Positions 9,540-19,072 of a DNA stretch of 64,000 nucleotides are shown here, one piece after another; the first letter of the stretch is position 1, and each line of letters begins with the position of its first letter. The position numbers were made by a program, and so were the translations under genes. The stretch is from contig NZ_BBRB01000001.1 of assembly GCF_000975055.1 (NCBI RefSeq), positions 813,751-877,750 on the forward strand, written 5' to 3'. Below the pieces are notes generated by a model. It made no database searches and was not told the origin of the DNA. It was given only the letters and a program-made list of their open reading frames with translations. The DNA comes from Demequina sediminicola (GTDB lineage: Bacteria; Actinomycetota; Actinomycetes; Actinomycetales; Demequinaceae).

Positions 9540-10058
9540 TCAGCTCCTCAACTCCAACGCTGTCGCACCCAAGCGGACACTGTCGCCCCGCTTAAACGGC
9601 ATCGGATCACTCACACGCTGGTTATCCAAGAACGTGCCATTGGTGGAACCCAAATCCTCGATACGCCACTCATCGTTCTCAGGAAAAATCCTGCAGTGCT
9701 TCGCCGAGCAATAGTCGTCATCAATCACCAGAGTGCACGTAGGGCTCCGACCGATCAGAATCGGCGCAGTCCCCAACGGAATCGTGGTGCCCTTCAGCGG
9801 ACCCGAAATGACCGCAAGGTGGCCCACAGCCTTCGACGACGTCGAAATCGAACCCGTCCGCACGCCAGTCGCAGACCGTGACGGTGCCGCAACCTTGTCA
9901 GCCCGGGCATCGTCCCTCCGCTTATTGCGGCCCTTGCCGCGCGACGTGACACGCGTGCCATAAAGATCAGCACGCAACACCGCAATCGAGGAGAGCACCA
10001 AAGCCCACAACAAAATGAGGAAGCCGAAACGCAGAACAGTGATCGACAGTTCGCTCAT
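9540..10058 (-). CDS. fhaB: FHA-domain membrane protein FhaB (FipA)
   Basis: A 172-residue protein with an N-terminal transmembrane helix (9-28), a basic linker and a C-terminal FHA domain (about 81-171). The phosphothreonine-binding residues are in place: GRS at 103-105, SAKH at 118-121 and STNGT at 138-142. FHA domains bind phosphothreonine peptides made by the neighbouring kinases. In mycobacteria FipA links kinase signalling to division. It lies between fhaA and pstP with almost no spacing. Confidence 0.95.
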   Translation of the reverse strand: MSELSITVLRFGFLILLWALVLSSIAVLRADLYGTRVTSRGKGRNKRRDDARADKVAAPSRSATGVRTGSISTSSKAVGHLAVISGPLKGTTIPLGTAPILIGRSPTCTLVIDDDYCSAKHCRIFPENDEWRIEDLGSTNGTFLDNQRVSDPMPFKRGDSVRLGATALELRS

Positions 10059-10061
10059 GGG

Positions 10062-10769
10062 CTAGTCATCCTCATCCGCGGGTACGCCGTCCCAATACAT
10101 GATCGTGGTGCGCCCCACCGAAACCACATTGCCATCTAGCAGCGTGACTTCATTGATGCGCTGGTCTTCCACCATCGTGCCATTAGTGGAGCCCAAATCA
10201 GTCAGGATCGTGCCGTGCTCCGTCACTTCGAACCGGCAATGCTGCCTGGACACCCCAGTGTCATCCACCACAATGTCCGCTTCCTGGCCCCGGCCAATGA
10301 CCGTCATGTCACCCGTCAGGTGATACCGCTGCCCATCAATATCAAGCAACGGATACCGCGACCGGTGATCACGATCAGTCGCAGGCGCCACCGGCCCACG
10401 CGTCGAACGACTCGTCACCGCCAACCGGCCAGTGTTCAGCGACACATCCTCACCGAACGACACCTTCACAGCTCCCACGAACGAATAGCGCTGACGCGTC
10501 GCATGATCACGCACCGCATCCTCAATCTCGCGAGCCAAGGCCTCATCGCCCCACTGCTCAATGGTCTCGTAATCAGTAGCGGACAGCGCAATCGAATACT
10601 CATTGGGCGCGACAGTACGGTTGCGGTCAACAGCAGCCGCCCGCGCGTCACACTCACGGCGCACCGCGCTCGCGATCTCCACCGGCTTCACGCCAGATTT
10701 GAAGGTCCGCGCGAACGCCCCTTGGACGACGTTTTCAACGCCCTTTTCAAAGCGGTCTAGGACTCCCAT
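10062..10769 (-). CDS. fhaA: FhaA: DUF3662 plus FHA domain
   Basis: From the ATG at 10769 the protein has 235 residues. The frame opens further to 10847, but that would run into the tRNA gene, so the shorter start is right. Residues 1-115 match the DUF3662 domain (MGVLDRFEKGVENVV opening). Residues 140-225 are an FHA domain with GRG (159-161), SRQH (174-177) and STNGT (194-198). The linker is much shorter than in mycobacterial FhaA (over 500 residues). It is the first gene of the minus-strand cluster, so the cluster promoter must lie near or inside the tRNA-proximal 50 bases or the tRNA itself. Confidence 0.93.
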   Translation of the reverse strand: MGVLDRFEKGVENVVQGAFARTFKSGVKPVEIASAVRRECDARAAAVDRNRTVAPNEYSIALSATDYETIEQWGDEALAREIEDAVRDHATRQRYSFVGAVKVSFGEDVSLNTGRLAVTSRSTRGPVAPATDRDHRSRYPLLDIDGQRYHLTGDMTVIGRGQEADIVVDDTGVSRQHCRFEVTEHGTILTDLGSTNGTMVEDQRINEVTLLDGNVVSVGRTTIMYWDGVPADEDD

Positions 10770-10817
10770 AAGGTGAATCGTATAGTGCCCGCAACTCGTG
10801 CTAAAGTTGCCCGGCAC

Positions 10818-10901
10818 GCGCGAGTGGCGGAATTGGCAGACGCGCACGGTTCAGGTCCGTGTGCCCGAAAGGGCGTGGGGGTTCAACTCCCCCCTCGCGC
10901 A
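10818..10901 (+). tRNA. tRNA-Leu (anticodon CAG)
   Basis: A complete class II tRNA. The acceptor arms GCGCGAG (10818-10824) and CTCGCGC (10894-10900) pair perfectly. The anticodon stem CACGG/CCGTG encloses the loop TTCAGGT with CAG at 10852-10854. A variable arm (TGCCCGAAAGGGCG region) and a TpsiC arm GGGGG-TTCAACT-CCCCC follow. CCA is not encoded. It stands at the left border of the accessory region, a usual integration point, but I found no duplicated 3' end at the other side. Confidence 0.97.
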
Positions 10902-10994
10902 CGTGAAGGAGTGTTCGTGAAAAACGAGCGCTCAATTGGGTTTATTCGTTAATTCGAAGGCCCGATGGCTCTTTAAGGGCTTGTGATACGGCAA

Positions 10995-11030
10995 AACGGC
11001 CGCTCGAGAGGTTTCTCTCGGGCGGCCGTT
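10995..11030 (+). terminator. 16-bp stem terminator after tRNA-Leu
   Basis: The left arm (10995-11010) and right arm (11015-11030) form a 16-bp stem with one G-T wobble around the loop GTTT; the arms begin AACGGCCGC and end GCGGCCGTT. It lies about 93 bases past the tRNA and is followed by a T-containing stretch. It fits an intrinsic terminator for the tRNA transcript. Confidence 0.8.
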
Positions 11031-11079
11031 GCTGTTTCTGGTGGCGGGGTCCGGGGCTTGGCGGGTTTGGGCATGCTTG

Positions 11080-11107
11080 CGCCCCCGGTGAGGTCACACC
11101 GGGGGCG
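11080..11107. terminator. GC-rich hairpin
   Basis: CGCCCCCGGTG (11080-11090) and CACCGGGGGCG (11097-11107) are perfect arms around a six-base loop. It follows the first terminator by 50 bases and sits just past the end of the minus-strand transposase remnant, so it could be that gene's terminator. Confidence 0.55.
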
Positions 11108-11204
11108 AGCGTTGCTGTGGAGTTCGGGGCGCCGCGCTAGCCGGCTGGCCAGAGGGGTGGCGGCTCGTCAGCTGCGTGGTCTGGTGCCGCTGACGCGGTC
11201 GGCG

Positions 11205-11402
11205 AGCTGGGATCTTGGGGCCGGGATCGCTCGGAGGCTTCGATAGGGCCTCGCGGTAAGACTGGACGAAGGTTTCGATTGCGCGGATGTTGGCAGAGAA
11301 CACCATGAGTGCCGCGGGGAGTGCCTGCTTGGCGAAGCCGCGCACGGGACTCGTGGACATTCTGCACCAGCACAGTTCTCCCAGGTGTGACGAATCCGAC
11401 AC
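11205..11402 (-). pseudogene. possible transposase C-terminal remnant
   Basis: The minus-strand frame reads RGFAKQALPAALMVFSANIR, then AIETFVQSYREAL and a basic, Pro-rich tail. This pattern (basic residues, a hydrophobic helix ending in SANIR, then an amphipathic helix) resembles the C-termini of several DDE transposases. No start, catalytic residues or inverted repeats are visible, and the opposite end falls into a different frame near 11400. I could not assign a family. It may instead be a chance open frame. Confidence 0.35.
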
Positions 11403-11547
11403 GAGTCAGTAGTTGCGTACCGAGTTTGACTTGCGGTAGAAATTGCCCAACCCACGAGCGGGATGTTGCCAGTGAGGGCGGCTACGGGGTGGCGGTTGAG
11501 GTTGTCTCAGCTCCGTTTCTTCGTTTTCTGCTTGTGGGGGTTTCGCT

Positions 11548-14500
11548 GTGGCGATTTCTGGTGTCTTGTGGCGCTCGCTGGATTTTCGGTGTGTTTCTGG
11601 TCGTGTGGCCGCTGTGGTGGGCATCTCGACGTTGGCGTTGTTCGCGGGTCTTGAGGCGGGGCCGGCTGCGGCTGATGATGTCATTGCCGAGGACGTGGCT
11701 GAGACGGCCGGTTCCGAGTGGGGTGGCGATACCGCTCCCGATGCCATCGCTGCTGCAGCCTTGGCCGCGATCCGTGGTGTCCTGGTCGAGGACCTCTCCC
11801 AGCGCACTGAGGTGTCTCAGACGTTCGCGTTGCCAGATGGTCAGTGGCGGACCGATATTTCTACGGGTCCGGAGTGGGTTGCCACTGGAGAGGACCCGAC
11901 AAGCGATGAGGGCTGGGAGCACGCGGATAGCGACCTCGTGTCCAATGGTGATGGCGGGTTTGAGCCCAAGGCGCATGTCGCGGGCCTTCAGTTCAGTGGC
12001 GCTAGCGAGGGCCGTACCGAGGTTGTCGCGGGTCACGATGCTGACGGTGAACCGTTCTCGTTGTGGTGGGATGGCGGCCTTCCGGAGCCGATTGTGGCTG
12101 ATGATGCGATCCGCTATGTCGACGTGGAGCCCGGTATTGACCTGGTGTTCAAGGTTGACGCGACCGGTTATGAGCAGTTCTTTGTAGCCAAGGATTTACA
12201 GGCGTTGGAGAGTGTCGGGGAGTTGGCGATGCAGTTCGCTGCTCCGGAGTCTGATCTTCGCGTCGCCGGCGATGGTCTCGTGGTGCGTGGCGACGATGGT
12301 GACAGTGTCGCTCAGGTGTCGGATGTGTCGGCGTGGGACGCCGATTCTGACGCCTTGCACGTGGAGCCTGTCTCCGAGATGGCGCCTGATCCCAGCGCCG
12401 CTGCGGACCCGGCAGGCACTGCCGATGAGGCTATGGACCTGAACCAGCTTCCCACGGTGGTGGATGTTCCTGCGGAAATATCGGTTGCGTCCGATGTGGC
12501 CGAGGTGTCTATCGCGGCCGACGACGTGCCGTTCGATGAGGATGACGCTTTTCCGGTGGTGATTGATCCGTCGGCAAACCTGTCGATCTCTTTCGACACG
12601 TACGTGTCTGACGCGTGGTTGTCTGACCGTTCGGGTCAGACGGAACTTCTCATTGGTACCGCGAACTCGGGTGCTGACAAGTTCCGTTCCTACCTCAACG
12701 TCAGCATTTCGCCGATTCTGGGTAAGAAGGTCACGGCCGCGACATTGAAGCTGTACAACCACCACTCGTGGTCGTGTACGGCTAAGGGGTGGGAGGTGTG
12801 GTCGACATCGACGACGTCGACGGCGACGAGGTGGACCAATAAGCCGGCGTTCGGCACCAAGTATGCCTCGAGCACATCAACGAAGGGTTACTCGTCGTCG
12901 TGCGCCGACGGGTACGTCAGCGCGGACATCACGTCGATGGCGCAGGCGTGGTCGACGGGTACTGCAACGTCGAAGGGCGTTGGCATCAAGGCCGCATCCG
13001 AGACGGACAACTTTGGTTGGAAGCGGTTCTACTCCGGAAACTCGTCGTCGAACAAGCCGGTGATCTCGGTGACGTACAACAGCTACCCGAACACGCCATC
13101 GAGTGTGAAGGTCAACGCGACTGCTCCGGCCTCGGGCGCGGTGCTGTACACCAAGGACACGACGCCGACGTTTACGGCCACGGTGTCCGATCCCGATGGC
13201 AACAAAGTCAAGGGCCTGTTCACGATCAAGCAGGGATCGACCACGGTCGTCTCCAACGCTTCTGGAACATCCGTCGCTTCTGGCTCGACAACCACGTATA
13301 CGCCCGCGGCGCTCGCCCAAGGCAAGGCGTATGCGGTGTCGGTGGCAGCCAATGACGGTACCTTGACATCGAAGTCGTCCTCGTCGCCCACGTGGACGGT
13401 GTATGTCGACACTGCAGCGCCGGGAGCCACGGCGATCACGTCGTCGCAGTTCACCAACGGTCAGTGGAAGGACACCGCGCCGTCATCGGTCAGCGCCACA
13501 CTCAAAGCAACCGACGCCGTCAAGTTCGAGTACAAGGTCGACGGAGGAGCGGTGAAAACTGTCACAGCCTCGTCGACGTCCGCGACGATCACTGGGCTAC
13601 CGCGCGCCAAGGGTGGGCACAGGATCGAAGCGCGAGCCATCGACCGCGCCGCCAACACTGGCGCGTGGGGAGAGTTCGAGTACGGCATCGGATCAGTCGG
13701 CATCACCGCTCCAGCCGCCGGGTTCACCACGACCGACAAAGCCGTCGTGAAGGCCAGCGCCCCCCCGGGAGCAAACGGTGACGTGAAGCGCGCCGTGTAT
13801 TGGCGCCCGTCAGGCAAGGCCAACGGCTCGGGATACTCAGACGCGACGGGATCTGTAAGCGGCTGGACCAAGATTACTGACCTCTCAACCGTCGCCGCTG
13901 GCGCGGCTGCCGATGTGAACTACACCTGGTCGGCAGCCTCTTCCGTTCCCGACGCCTACGAACGTCTGCCGTATCGCATGGACGTGCAGGTGTGCTTTAC
14001 CTACGTCTACACCGCCGACACGCTGTGCAGTTGGACCGACGATGCCGACAGTCACACTTCGGTGGTGCGCCTACCCCACGCGTTCGGTGACGGCTTCCCC
14101 GTGACCGACGCGGGACCCGGTCAAGTCGCGCTCTGGACCGGCGAGTTCAACACTGCTGTGACCGACGTTTCCGTGCCCGGCTACACGGGCACGCTGTCCG
14201 TGTCGCGCTCGTACAACTCGTTTGCTGGCGGCACCGAGACCTCGCCCTTCGGGCCCGGCTGGGCCCCGTCGTTCGAGGGCAGTGATGCCGGTGCCGCGGG
14301 CCTGGCGGTGATCGACACCACCGGCATTAACGGCATGATCGCTTTGGAGGATGTCGACGGCACGTACTTGTTGTATGGCCAGCCCGGAGGCACAGCTACC
14401 GCGCAAAAGACGGGCACATATGTGCCTCTTGATGCCGACACCGCAAGTTCCGGCTGGCAGCTGTCGGTGGCGGGTTCGGGCACGAGCGCACGCCTGACGG

Positions 14501-17500
14501 TCGTCGACGAGGCAGGGGTCAGTACCGTCTGGGCCCACCGCGGTAGCGGACTGTGGCAGCAAGAGCGGGTCACCGAACCTGGCGGCGCCTCCACCACCTT
14601 CACCTACTCTCAGGGCAAGGTGAGCCGTATCCTCGCGCCTGTTCCCGACGGTGTGACGTGCACGACGCTAGTTGCGGGCTGCCGCGCGCTAAACATTTCG
14701 TACTACGCGACAACGGACGCTGCCGTGGGCGCCTATGCGGGCCGTGTCTCGCACATCACCTCGACTGCATGGGACCCGGTATTGGAGCAGATGACGGATG
14801 TGCCTGTCGCACAGTACTCGTATGACTCCAGTGGTCGTCTTACTAAGGTCACCGACCCGCGAAGCGGCCTCGCCACCTCTTACGGCTACGGCGCGGCAAC
14901 TGGATCGGGTGCGCCGACGCTGACATCGGTGACGCCGGCAGGTCTCGCTCCGTGGAAGATCGCCTACGGCAAGTCGACTCGAGGCGAGAACTCGGTACTG
15001 CAGGTCTCCCGCAAGAGCGCCGACGGCGACGGCACGTATATTCCCACCACGCGACTCGTGTATGGCCTGGAGCCTCCTAAGGTGCCGTCCGGTAGCCCCA
15101 ACGTGCGTGAAGCAGCCGCCGCATGGGGCCAATCCCGCATCCCGACACACGGATTCGCGGTCTTCACGCAAGGCTCAGATCCGGGTGGCTCAAGTGTGTC
15201 CGATGTCGACTCGAATGAGTGGCGTGACGCAGCAATCCAGTTCACGGACTCCCTGGGATACACGGTCAACGCGGTAAGTTTCGGTGCAGGGGCGTGGCAA
15301 TACACCGCCACCGAGTACGACGACGAGGGCCGCATCGTGCGAGTGCTCGACGAAGCCGCTACCGCGCACCTGATGGAGCAGTCAGCTTTGAACGACGGCG
15401 ACCCCGTCGCAGAAGAAGACGTCAATGCGGTCGGAACAGTCACGCGTTACAACAGTGACATCGTGGCCGCGTCAGCCATCACGGTCGGCTCTCTCACAAT
15501 CGCCAAGGGTGCAGTGATTCTTCCTGCCGGCAGTGTCGTCACCGATGAATGGGCGCCCGCTTCGGAAGACGCCGACGGCCAGCTGAGCCGCCTGCACACT
15601 CACTACATTTACGACCAGGGCGCTCCGAACTCGGGTATCAACGCTGCGACGGGGCAGCGATACGCGCTGGTGACCACCACCACGCAGTCACGTGCCGACG
15701 CGACCGAAGGCGCCTGGGACACGACGGTTCCCATTGCCACCGCAGAACCCACCATCGGTCAGACGCTAACCGGCTACAACCCCATCGACGGCGAGCCAGC
15801 AACGTCGGCTACCTCGGGGTGGACGCTTGGCTCTGCGACATCGACTACGACTGTCATGGGTGGCGGCCAAGACATCGTCAGCCACACCCGCTACGACGCT
15901 CTTGGTCGCATTGTCGAGCAGCGCCAACCGGGCTCTAGCGGCACTGATGCTGCGACCGAACGCACCATCTATTACACCGCCGGAACCAACACCGAGGATG
16001 CACTGTGTGGGGCAAAGCCCGCCTGGGCGGGACAAGTGTGCGCGACACGCACGGCTGAGTCCGCGCCCAGCACTCCCACGACACGAGTCGAGTCCTACAC
16101 GCGCGATCTCGCGCCCGCCACAGTCAGCGAGACCCTGGGCGACACCACACGCACCACCGTGACGACCTACCTCGCAGACGGCCGCACTGAATCAACCTCG
16201 ACGTCCGCCACCGGACTGGAGGGCTCGTCACCCGTCGCGAAAACTTGGACGCTCTACGACACCGCGACCGGGCTGGCGACCGCGACCGCATCGGCAAGTG
16301 TGGATGGTCCGGACGTGCGTTCCGGGTTTGACGCCTGGGGCCGCACCGTGTCCTACACGGACACCGATGGTGCGATCACCACCACGCAGTACAACGCTGC
16401 AGGTGATGTTGCCGCCGTTGATGACGGTCACTTCGTCACCACCTACACCTATGACGGCACCGATGCGGCGGGCGCCGACGAGCATCGCGGCCTCGCCACC
16501 GCGATGACCGTCACCGGCGCCGATGGAGGCTCGTACACGTACACGGCCGCCTACGATGCCGCCGGCAACCTCACCACGCAGCAACTGCCAGGGGGTCTGA
16601 CCCAAACGCGCACATACACCCTCGATGGCGATCCTATTGAGCTCGCGTATGTGGCTACCGACGTCGACGGTGAAACCGTTCCGCTGGTGGCGTGGAGTCA
16701 GCAGACGGACCTGTTCGGTCGCGTTATCGCCGAGTCCACTCCTAATGCGGGTATCGACCCAGCCGCGGTCAGTGCCTACAACCGCACCTATGCCTACGAT
16801 CGTGCAGGACGCCTGACGGACGTCACCGACCGCTCCCCCACATTGGTCGTGGACGGCACCACGGGTGAAGAGACAACGGCCACGCCGTGCGTGAGTCGCC
16901 ACTACAGCTTCGATACGCGAGGCAACCGACTCGCCCGCTCCACGGTGCTATCAGGTACTGACGGCATCTGTGCCGATGCTGCCGACGGCGCCACAGAGAC
17001 ATGGACCTACGACGACGCCGACCGCGTCCAAACGGCAGCTAACGCCGCCGGTGACTACGAGTACGACAGTTTCGGTCGCCAAACCCTCATCCCTGGGGCG
17101 GACAGCCCGGCAGGTATGAATGCTGGTGATCTGACGATTGGCTACTACGACACCGACCTGGCGCGCTCGATCACCCAAGCCGGTGCCACCACGACATTCG
17201 AGCTCGACCCGCTCATGCGCCGGTCCACCTCAACCACGTCTCGTGGCGAGGACACGTCGAGCACAGTGCGTCACTATGTCGACGACAGCGACGCCCCCGC
17301 GTGGGCCACATCGACCACTGCCGACGGCACCGCCACCATGAGCTGGTACGGTGCTTCACTGGCAGGCGACCTCGCCGTGACCATCACCGACGGCACGCCC
17401 AGAATGCAGTTGGCTGACTTGCACGGCGACGTCGCCCTACCCATCACCATCGGTAGCGACAACACTGTGGCCGCCATCGGCGCCTTCACCGACTACGACG

Positions 17501-18069
17501 AGTACGGACGGACCACCAGTGCGACCGTCACCGCTGAGACCGGGACCCTCACATACGGCTGGCTCGGAGCCAAGGAACGCGCCACCGACACCACCGGGCT
17601 CCTGCTGATGGGGGTACGCCTTTACAACCCCAACACCGGCCTATTCACCTCCGTCGACCCCATCCCCGGAGGCAACACCACCGCTTACGCCTACCCACAA
17701 GACCCCATCAACAAGTTCGACCTGGATGGCCGCGAGAAGCGCAAGGAGTTTTCAAGCGCGGAGCGTCGCGCAGCTGAGAAGGCCAGGGCCGGCCAACCTC
17801 TGACACGCGCGGAAGCCGCAGCATACAGAAGTTACAAGAAGAAGGCTGTATTCAACGAGAAGATCTCAAAGCAGCGCAATGTCGCTAAACGTCAGTCTTC
17901 TTACGGAAAGAGTAAGGGGCGCGGAGGTTCTATTAAGAGTTCGGGACTTGGAGGAGCTCTCCTTCTACTATCGACAGTCGCTGAGTCTCGGCGGATTTCG
18001 ACATGTCGTTCAGCGCGTGGTCATTACTATAGTTATTCGAGTGGTACATGCGTATCAACCTTGATGTAG
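11548..18069 (+). CDS. secreted DNRLRE/Rhs-repeat protein with variable C-terminal tip (polymorphic toxin candidate)
   Basis: A 2173-residue protein starting at GTG 11548 behind a G-rich ribosome site (GGGGG, 7-base gap). Residues 18-44 form a Sec-type signal region ending GPAAADD. About 345-512 is a DNRLRE-type adhesion module (FDTYVSDAWLSD, TRWTNKP). About 513-720 are Ig/FN3-like. About 841-895 is the DUF6531 block opening Rhs shells (GEFNTAVTDVSVPGYTGTLS), followed by many YD repeats. The Rhs core end (GVRLYNPNTGLFTSVDPIPG ... DPINKFDLDG) is at about 2025-2061. The last 112 residues are unrelated: Lys/Arg-rich with a short hydrophobic stretch (GLGGALLLLSTVAES) and two cysteines, in visibly lower-GC DNA. 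In known Rhs systems this tip is the toxin. I do not recognise its activity. Confidence 0.93.
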   Translation: MAISGVLWRSLDFRCVSGRVAAVVGISTLALFAGLEAGPAAADDVIAEDVAETAGSEWGGDTAPDAIAAAALAAIRGVLVEDLSQRTEVSQTFALPDGQWRTDISTGPEWVATGEDPTSDEGWEHADSDLVSNGDGGFEPKAHVAGLQFSGASEGRTEVVAGHDADGEPFSLWWDGGLPEPIVADDAIRYVDVEPGIDLVFKVDATGYEQFFVAKDLQALESVGELAMQFAAPESDLRVAGDGLVVRGDDGDSVAQVSDVSAWDADSDALHVEPVSEMAPDPSAAADPAGTADEAMDLNQLPTVVDVPAEISVASDVAEVSIAADDVPFDEDDAFPVVIDPSANLSISFDTYVSDAWLSDRSGQTELLIGTANSGADKFRSYLNVSISPILGKKVTAATLKLYNHHSWSCTAKGWEVWSTSTTSTATRWTNKPAFGTKYASSTSTKGYSSSCADGYVSADITSMAQAWSTGTATSKGVGIKAASETDNFGWKRFYSGNSSSNKPVISVTYNSYPNTPSSVKVNATAPASGAVLYTKDTTPTFTATVSDPDGNKVKGLFTIKQGSTTVVSNASGTSVASGSTTTYTPAALAQGKAYAVSVAANDGTLTSKSSSSPTWTVYVDTAAPGATAITSSQFTNGQWKDTAPSSVSATLKATDAVKFEYKVDGGAVKTVTASSTSATITGLPRAKGGHRIEARAIDRAANTGAWGEFEYGIGSVGITAPAAGFTTTDKAVVKASAPPGANGDVKRAVYWRPSGKANGSGYSDATGSVSGWTKITDLSTVAAGAAADVNYTWSAASSVPDAYERLPYRMDVQVCFTYVYTADTLCSWTDDADSHTSVVRLPHAFGDGFPVTDAGPGQVALWTGEFNTAVTDVSVPGYTGTLSVSRSYNSFAGGTETSPFGPGWAPSFEGSDAGAAGLAVIDTTGINGMIALEDVDGTYLLYGQPGGTATAQKTGTYVPLDADTASSGWQLSVAGSGTSARLTVVDEAGVSTVWAHRGSGLWQQERVTEPGGASTTFTYSQGKVSRILAPVPDGVTCTTLVAGCRALNISYYATTDAAVGAYAGRVSHITSTAWDPVLEQMTDVPVAQYSYDSSGRLTKVTDPRSGLATSYGYGAATGSGAPTLTSVTPAGLAPWKIAYGKSTRGENSVLQVSRKSADGDGTYIPTTRLVYGLEPPKVPSGSPNVREAAAAWGQSRIPTHGFAVFTQGSDPGGSSVSDVDSNEWRDAAIQFTDSLGYTVNAVSFGAGAWQYTATEYDDEGRIVRVLDEAATAHLMEQSALNDGDPVAEEDVNAVGTVTRYNSDIVAASAITVGSLTIAKGAVILPAGSVVTDEWAPASEDADGQLSRLHTHYIYDQGAPNSGINAATGQRYALVTTTTQSRADATEGAWDTTVPIATAEPTIGQTLTGYNPIDGEPATSATSGWTLGSATSTTTVMGGGQDIVSHTRYDALGRIVEQRQPGSSGTDAATERTIYYTAGTNTEDALCGAKPAWAGQVCATRTAESAPSTPTTRVESYTRDLAPATVSETLGDTTRTTVTTYLADGRTESTSTSATGLEGSSPVAKTWTLYDTATGLATATASASVDGPDVRSGFDAWGRTVSYTDTDGAITTTQYNAAGDVAAVDDGHFVTTYTYDGTDAAGADEHRGLATAMTVTGADGGSYTYTAAYDAAGNLTTQQLPGGLTQTRTYTLDGDPIELAYVATDVDGETVPLVAWSQQTDLFGRVIAESTPNAGIDPAAVSAYNRTYAYDRAGRLTDVTDRSPTLVVDGTTGEETTATPCVSRHYSFDTRGNRLARSTVLSGTDGICADAADGATETWTYDDADRVQTAANAAGDYEYDSFGRQTLIPGADSPAGMNAGDLTIGYYDTDLARSITQAGATTTFELDPLMRRSTSTTSRGEDTSSTVRHYVDDSDAPAWATSTTADGTATMSWYGASLAGDLAVTITDGTPRMQLADLHGDVALPITIGSDNTVAAIGAFTDYDEYGRTTSATVTAETGTLTYGWLGAKERATDTTGLLLMGVRLYNPNTGLFTSVDPIPGGNTTAYAYPQDPINKFDLDGREKRKEFSSAERRAAEKARAGQPLTRAEAAAYRSYKKKAVFNEKISKQRNVAKRQSSYGKSKGRGGSIKSSGLGGALLLLSTVAESRRISTCRSARGHYYSYSSGTCVSTLM

Positions 18070-18085
18070 CTACTGGAGGGATGAG

Positions 18086-18817
18086 GTGACAAGGGTCCTA
18101 AATGCATACATCCAATGGGAGAGGACATCGATGTCGGAGCATGACTTGGACGCTTCAGAACTTTTGAGTTTTCCTCGCCGTGTTGGTGCCCACCGCCTCG
18201 ACTCCGGTTGCGTCGGCTCTCGCAGTGTTGGTCAACCGCTTTCCGCGCGAGGGGTGAAGGTGCTCGACCACTACCTTGAGTCGACGCCCTCCGGCTTCGC
18301 GAGCGTCGTTGTTGTTCGCGCCGCGGCAAGCGCCGCGGGACCTGTGGAGATGAATGCGGCCTTCCTGCACACTGTTACGCGACATCATGCTCCAATATTG
18401 GTTGCAACCGGCTGGGCAGGAGGCCGTGACGAAGTCGACAGTCTGTTAGATCGCAAGATCACGGGGACGCACTTCGAGGAAGCGTGCGTCAGGTGGGAGC
18501 TCATTGTTCGGACCAGCAAGCTGGGGGTGCCACGAGTGTTGTCCAGCGCCACGGAGTGGTTTAGGGTCAGCTCCAATCCAGAGCGCGATGAGTCAGAGGT
18601 AAGCGCGCTTGTATCGCCCCAGGGTGTCCAAGAGCGAAATTACAACGGCCTTAAGTTCCCCACGTCGCTTTCTATCGAGGCTGTCGTCGAACCCGGCTGG
18701 GCTGTGATATCGATTCCATTGACCGTCGTCGAGATTGTCTCGAATACCCAGGGATCTATCTGGATGGATATCCAGCCCTCGCGTGCAGCTCTTGAGGACT
18801 GGAACGCCTCGCTATAG
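18086..18817 (+). CDS. unknown protein, candidate immunity protein for the Rhs tip
   Basis: A 243-residue protein of no family I recognise. The GTG at 18086 has GGAGGG five bases upstream and lies 16 bases after the Rhs stop. A second good start is the ATG at 18131 (GGAGAGG six bases upstream), which would give 228 residues. There is no signal peptide or clear membrane helix, so it is probably cytosolic. Mixed alpha/beta composition with segments such as GFASVVVVRAAAS and PGWAVISIPLTVVEIVS is visible. Its position right after the variable tip of the Rhs gene is where immunity genes sit in polymorphic-toxin loci; that role is inferred from position only. Confidence 0.7.
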   Translation: MTRVLNAYIQWERTSMSEHDLDASELLSFPRRVGAHRLDSGCVGSRSVGQPLSARGVKVLDHYLESTPSGFASVVVVRAAASAAGPVEMNAAFLHTVTRHHAPILVATGWAGGRDEVDSLLDRKITGTHFEEACVRWELIVRTSKLGVPRVLSSATEWFRVSSNPERDESEVSALVSPQGVQERNYNGLKFPTSLSIEAVVEPGWAVISIPLTVVEIVSNTQGSIWMDIQPSRAALEDWNASL

Positions 18818-18987
18818 TGTCCCGTAAAATGATCAATTTATGCTTTTCGCATCTAGTTTGTCCGCTGTAAATGGCACCCCTTGATTGCCGTTGAGGCATA
18901 CCCAACTTCCGCGAAGTGCTCTACAGGTTGAGCCGACGCCGCACAACAATCGTCATCACGGCGCTCTCGCACGCGACCGGTGTGTTT

Positions 18988-19014
18988 TGAACCGTCCCCG
19001 GTTTGATGCCGCTT
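18988..19014 (+). repeat. left inverted repeat of the IS3 element
   Basis: It starts TGAACCGTCCCCGGTTTGAT and continues GCCGCTT. It matches the reverse complement of 20304-20330 apart from one extra T and a two-base difference. Confidence 0.85.
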
Positions 19015-19072
19015 ACTTTCGAGTCTGGAAGGAAGATAGAGCCCGAGCCTCACGAGGATTCCCGAGGAGACC

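Larger units (their letters stand above)
10902..11547. other. intergenic region with two hairpins and a decayed transposase tail
   Basis: This stretch between tRNA-Leu and the Rhs gene holds two strong hairpins (10995-11030 and 11080-11107) and, on the minus strand, a possible transposase C-terminal remnant. The last 140 bases, rich in G and T, lead into the Rhs gene. I see no other gene in it. Confidence 0.7.

Noticed and set aside
10770-10847. Longer fhaA start at 10847
   Set aside because: It would overlap the tRNA-Leu gene; the conserved MGVLDRFEKG start is at 10769.
10818-10901. Duplicated tRNA 3' end as attachment site
   Set aside because: I looked for the TpsiC/acceptor end near 24.2-24.3 kb and found no repeat; no integrase gene is present.
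11548-18069. CRISPR array or DNA-level tandem repeats in the Rhs gene
   Set aside because: The repetition is at protein level (YD repeats) with diverged codons; there are no regularly spaced identical DNA repeats.
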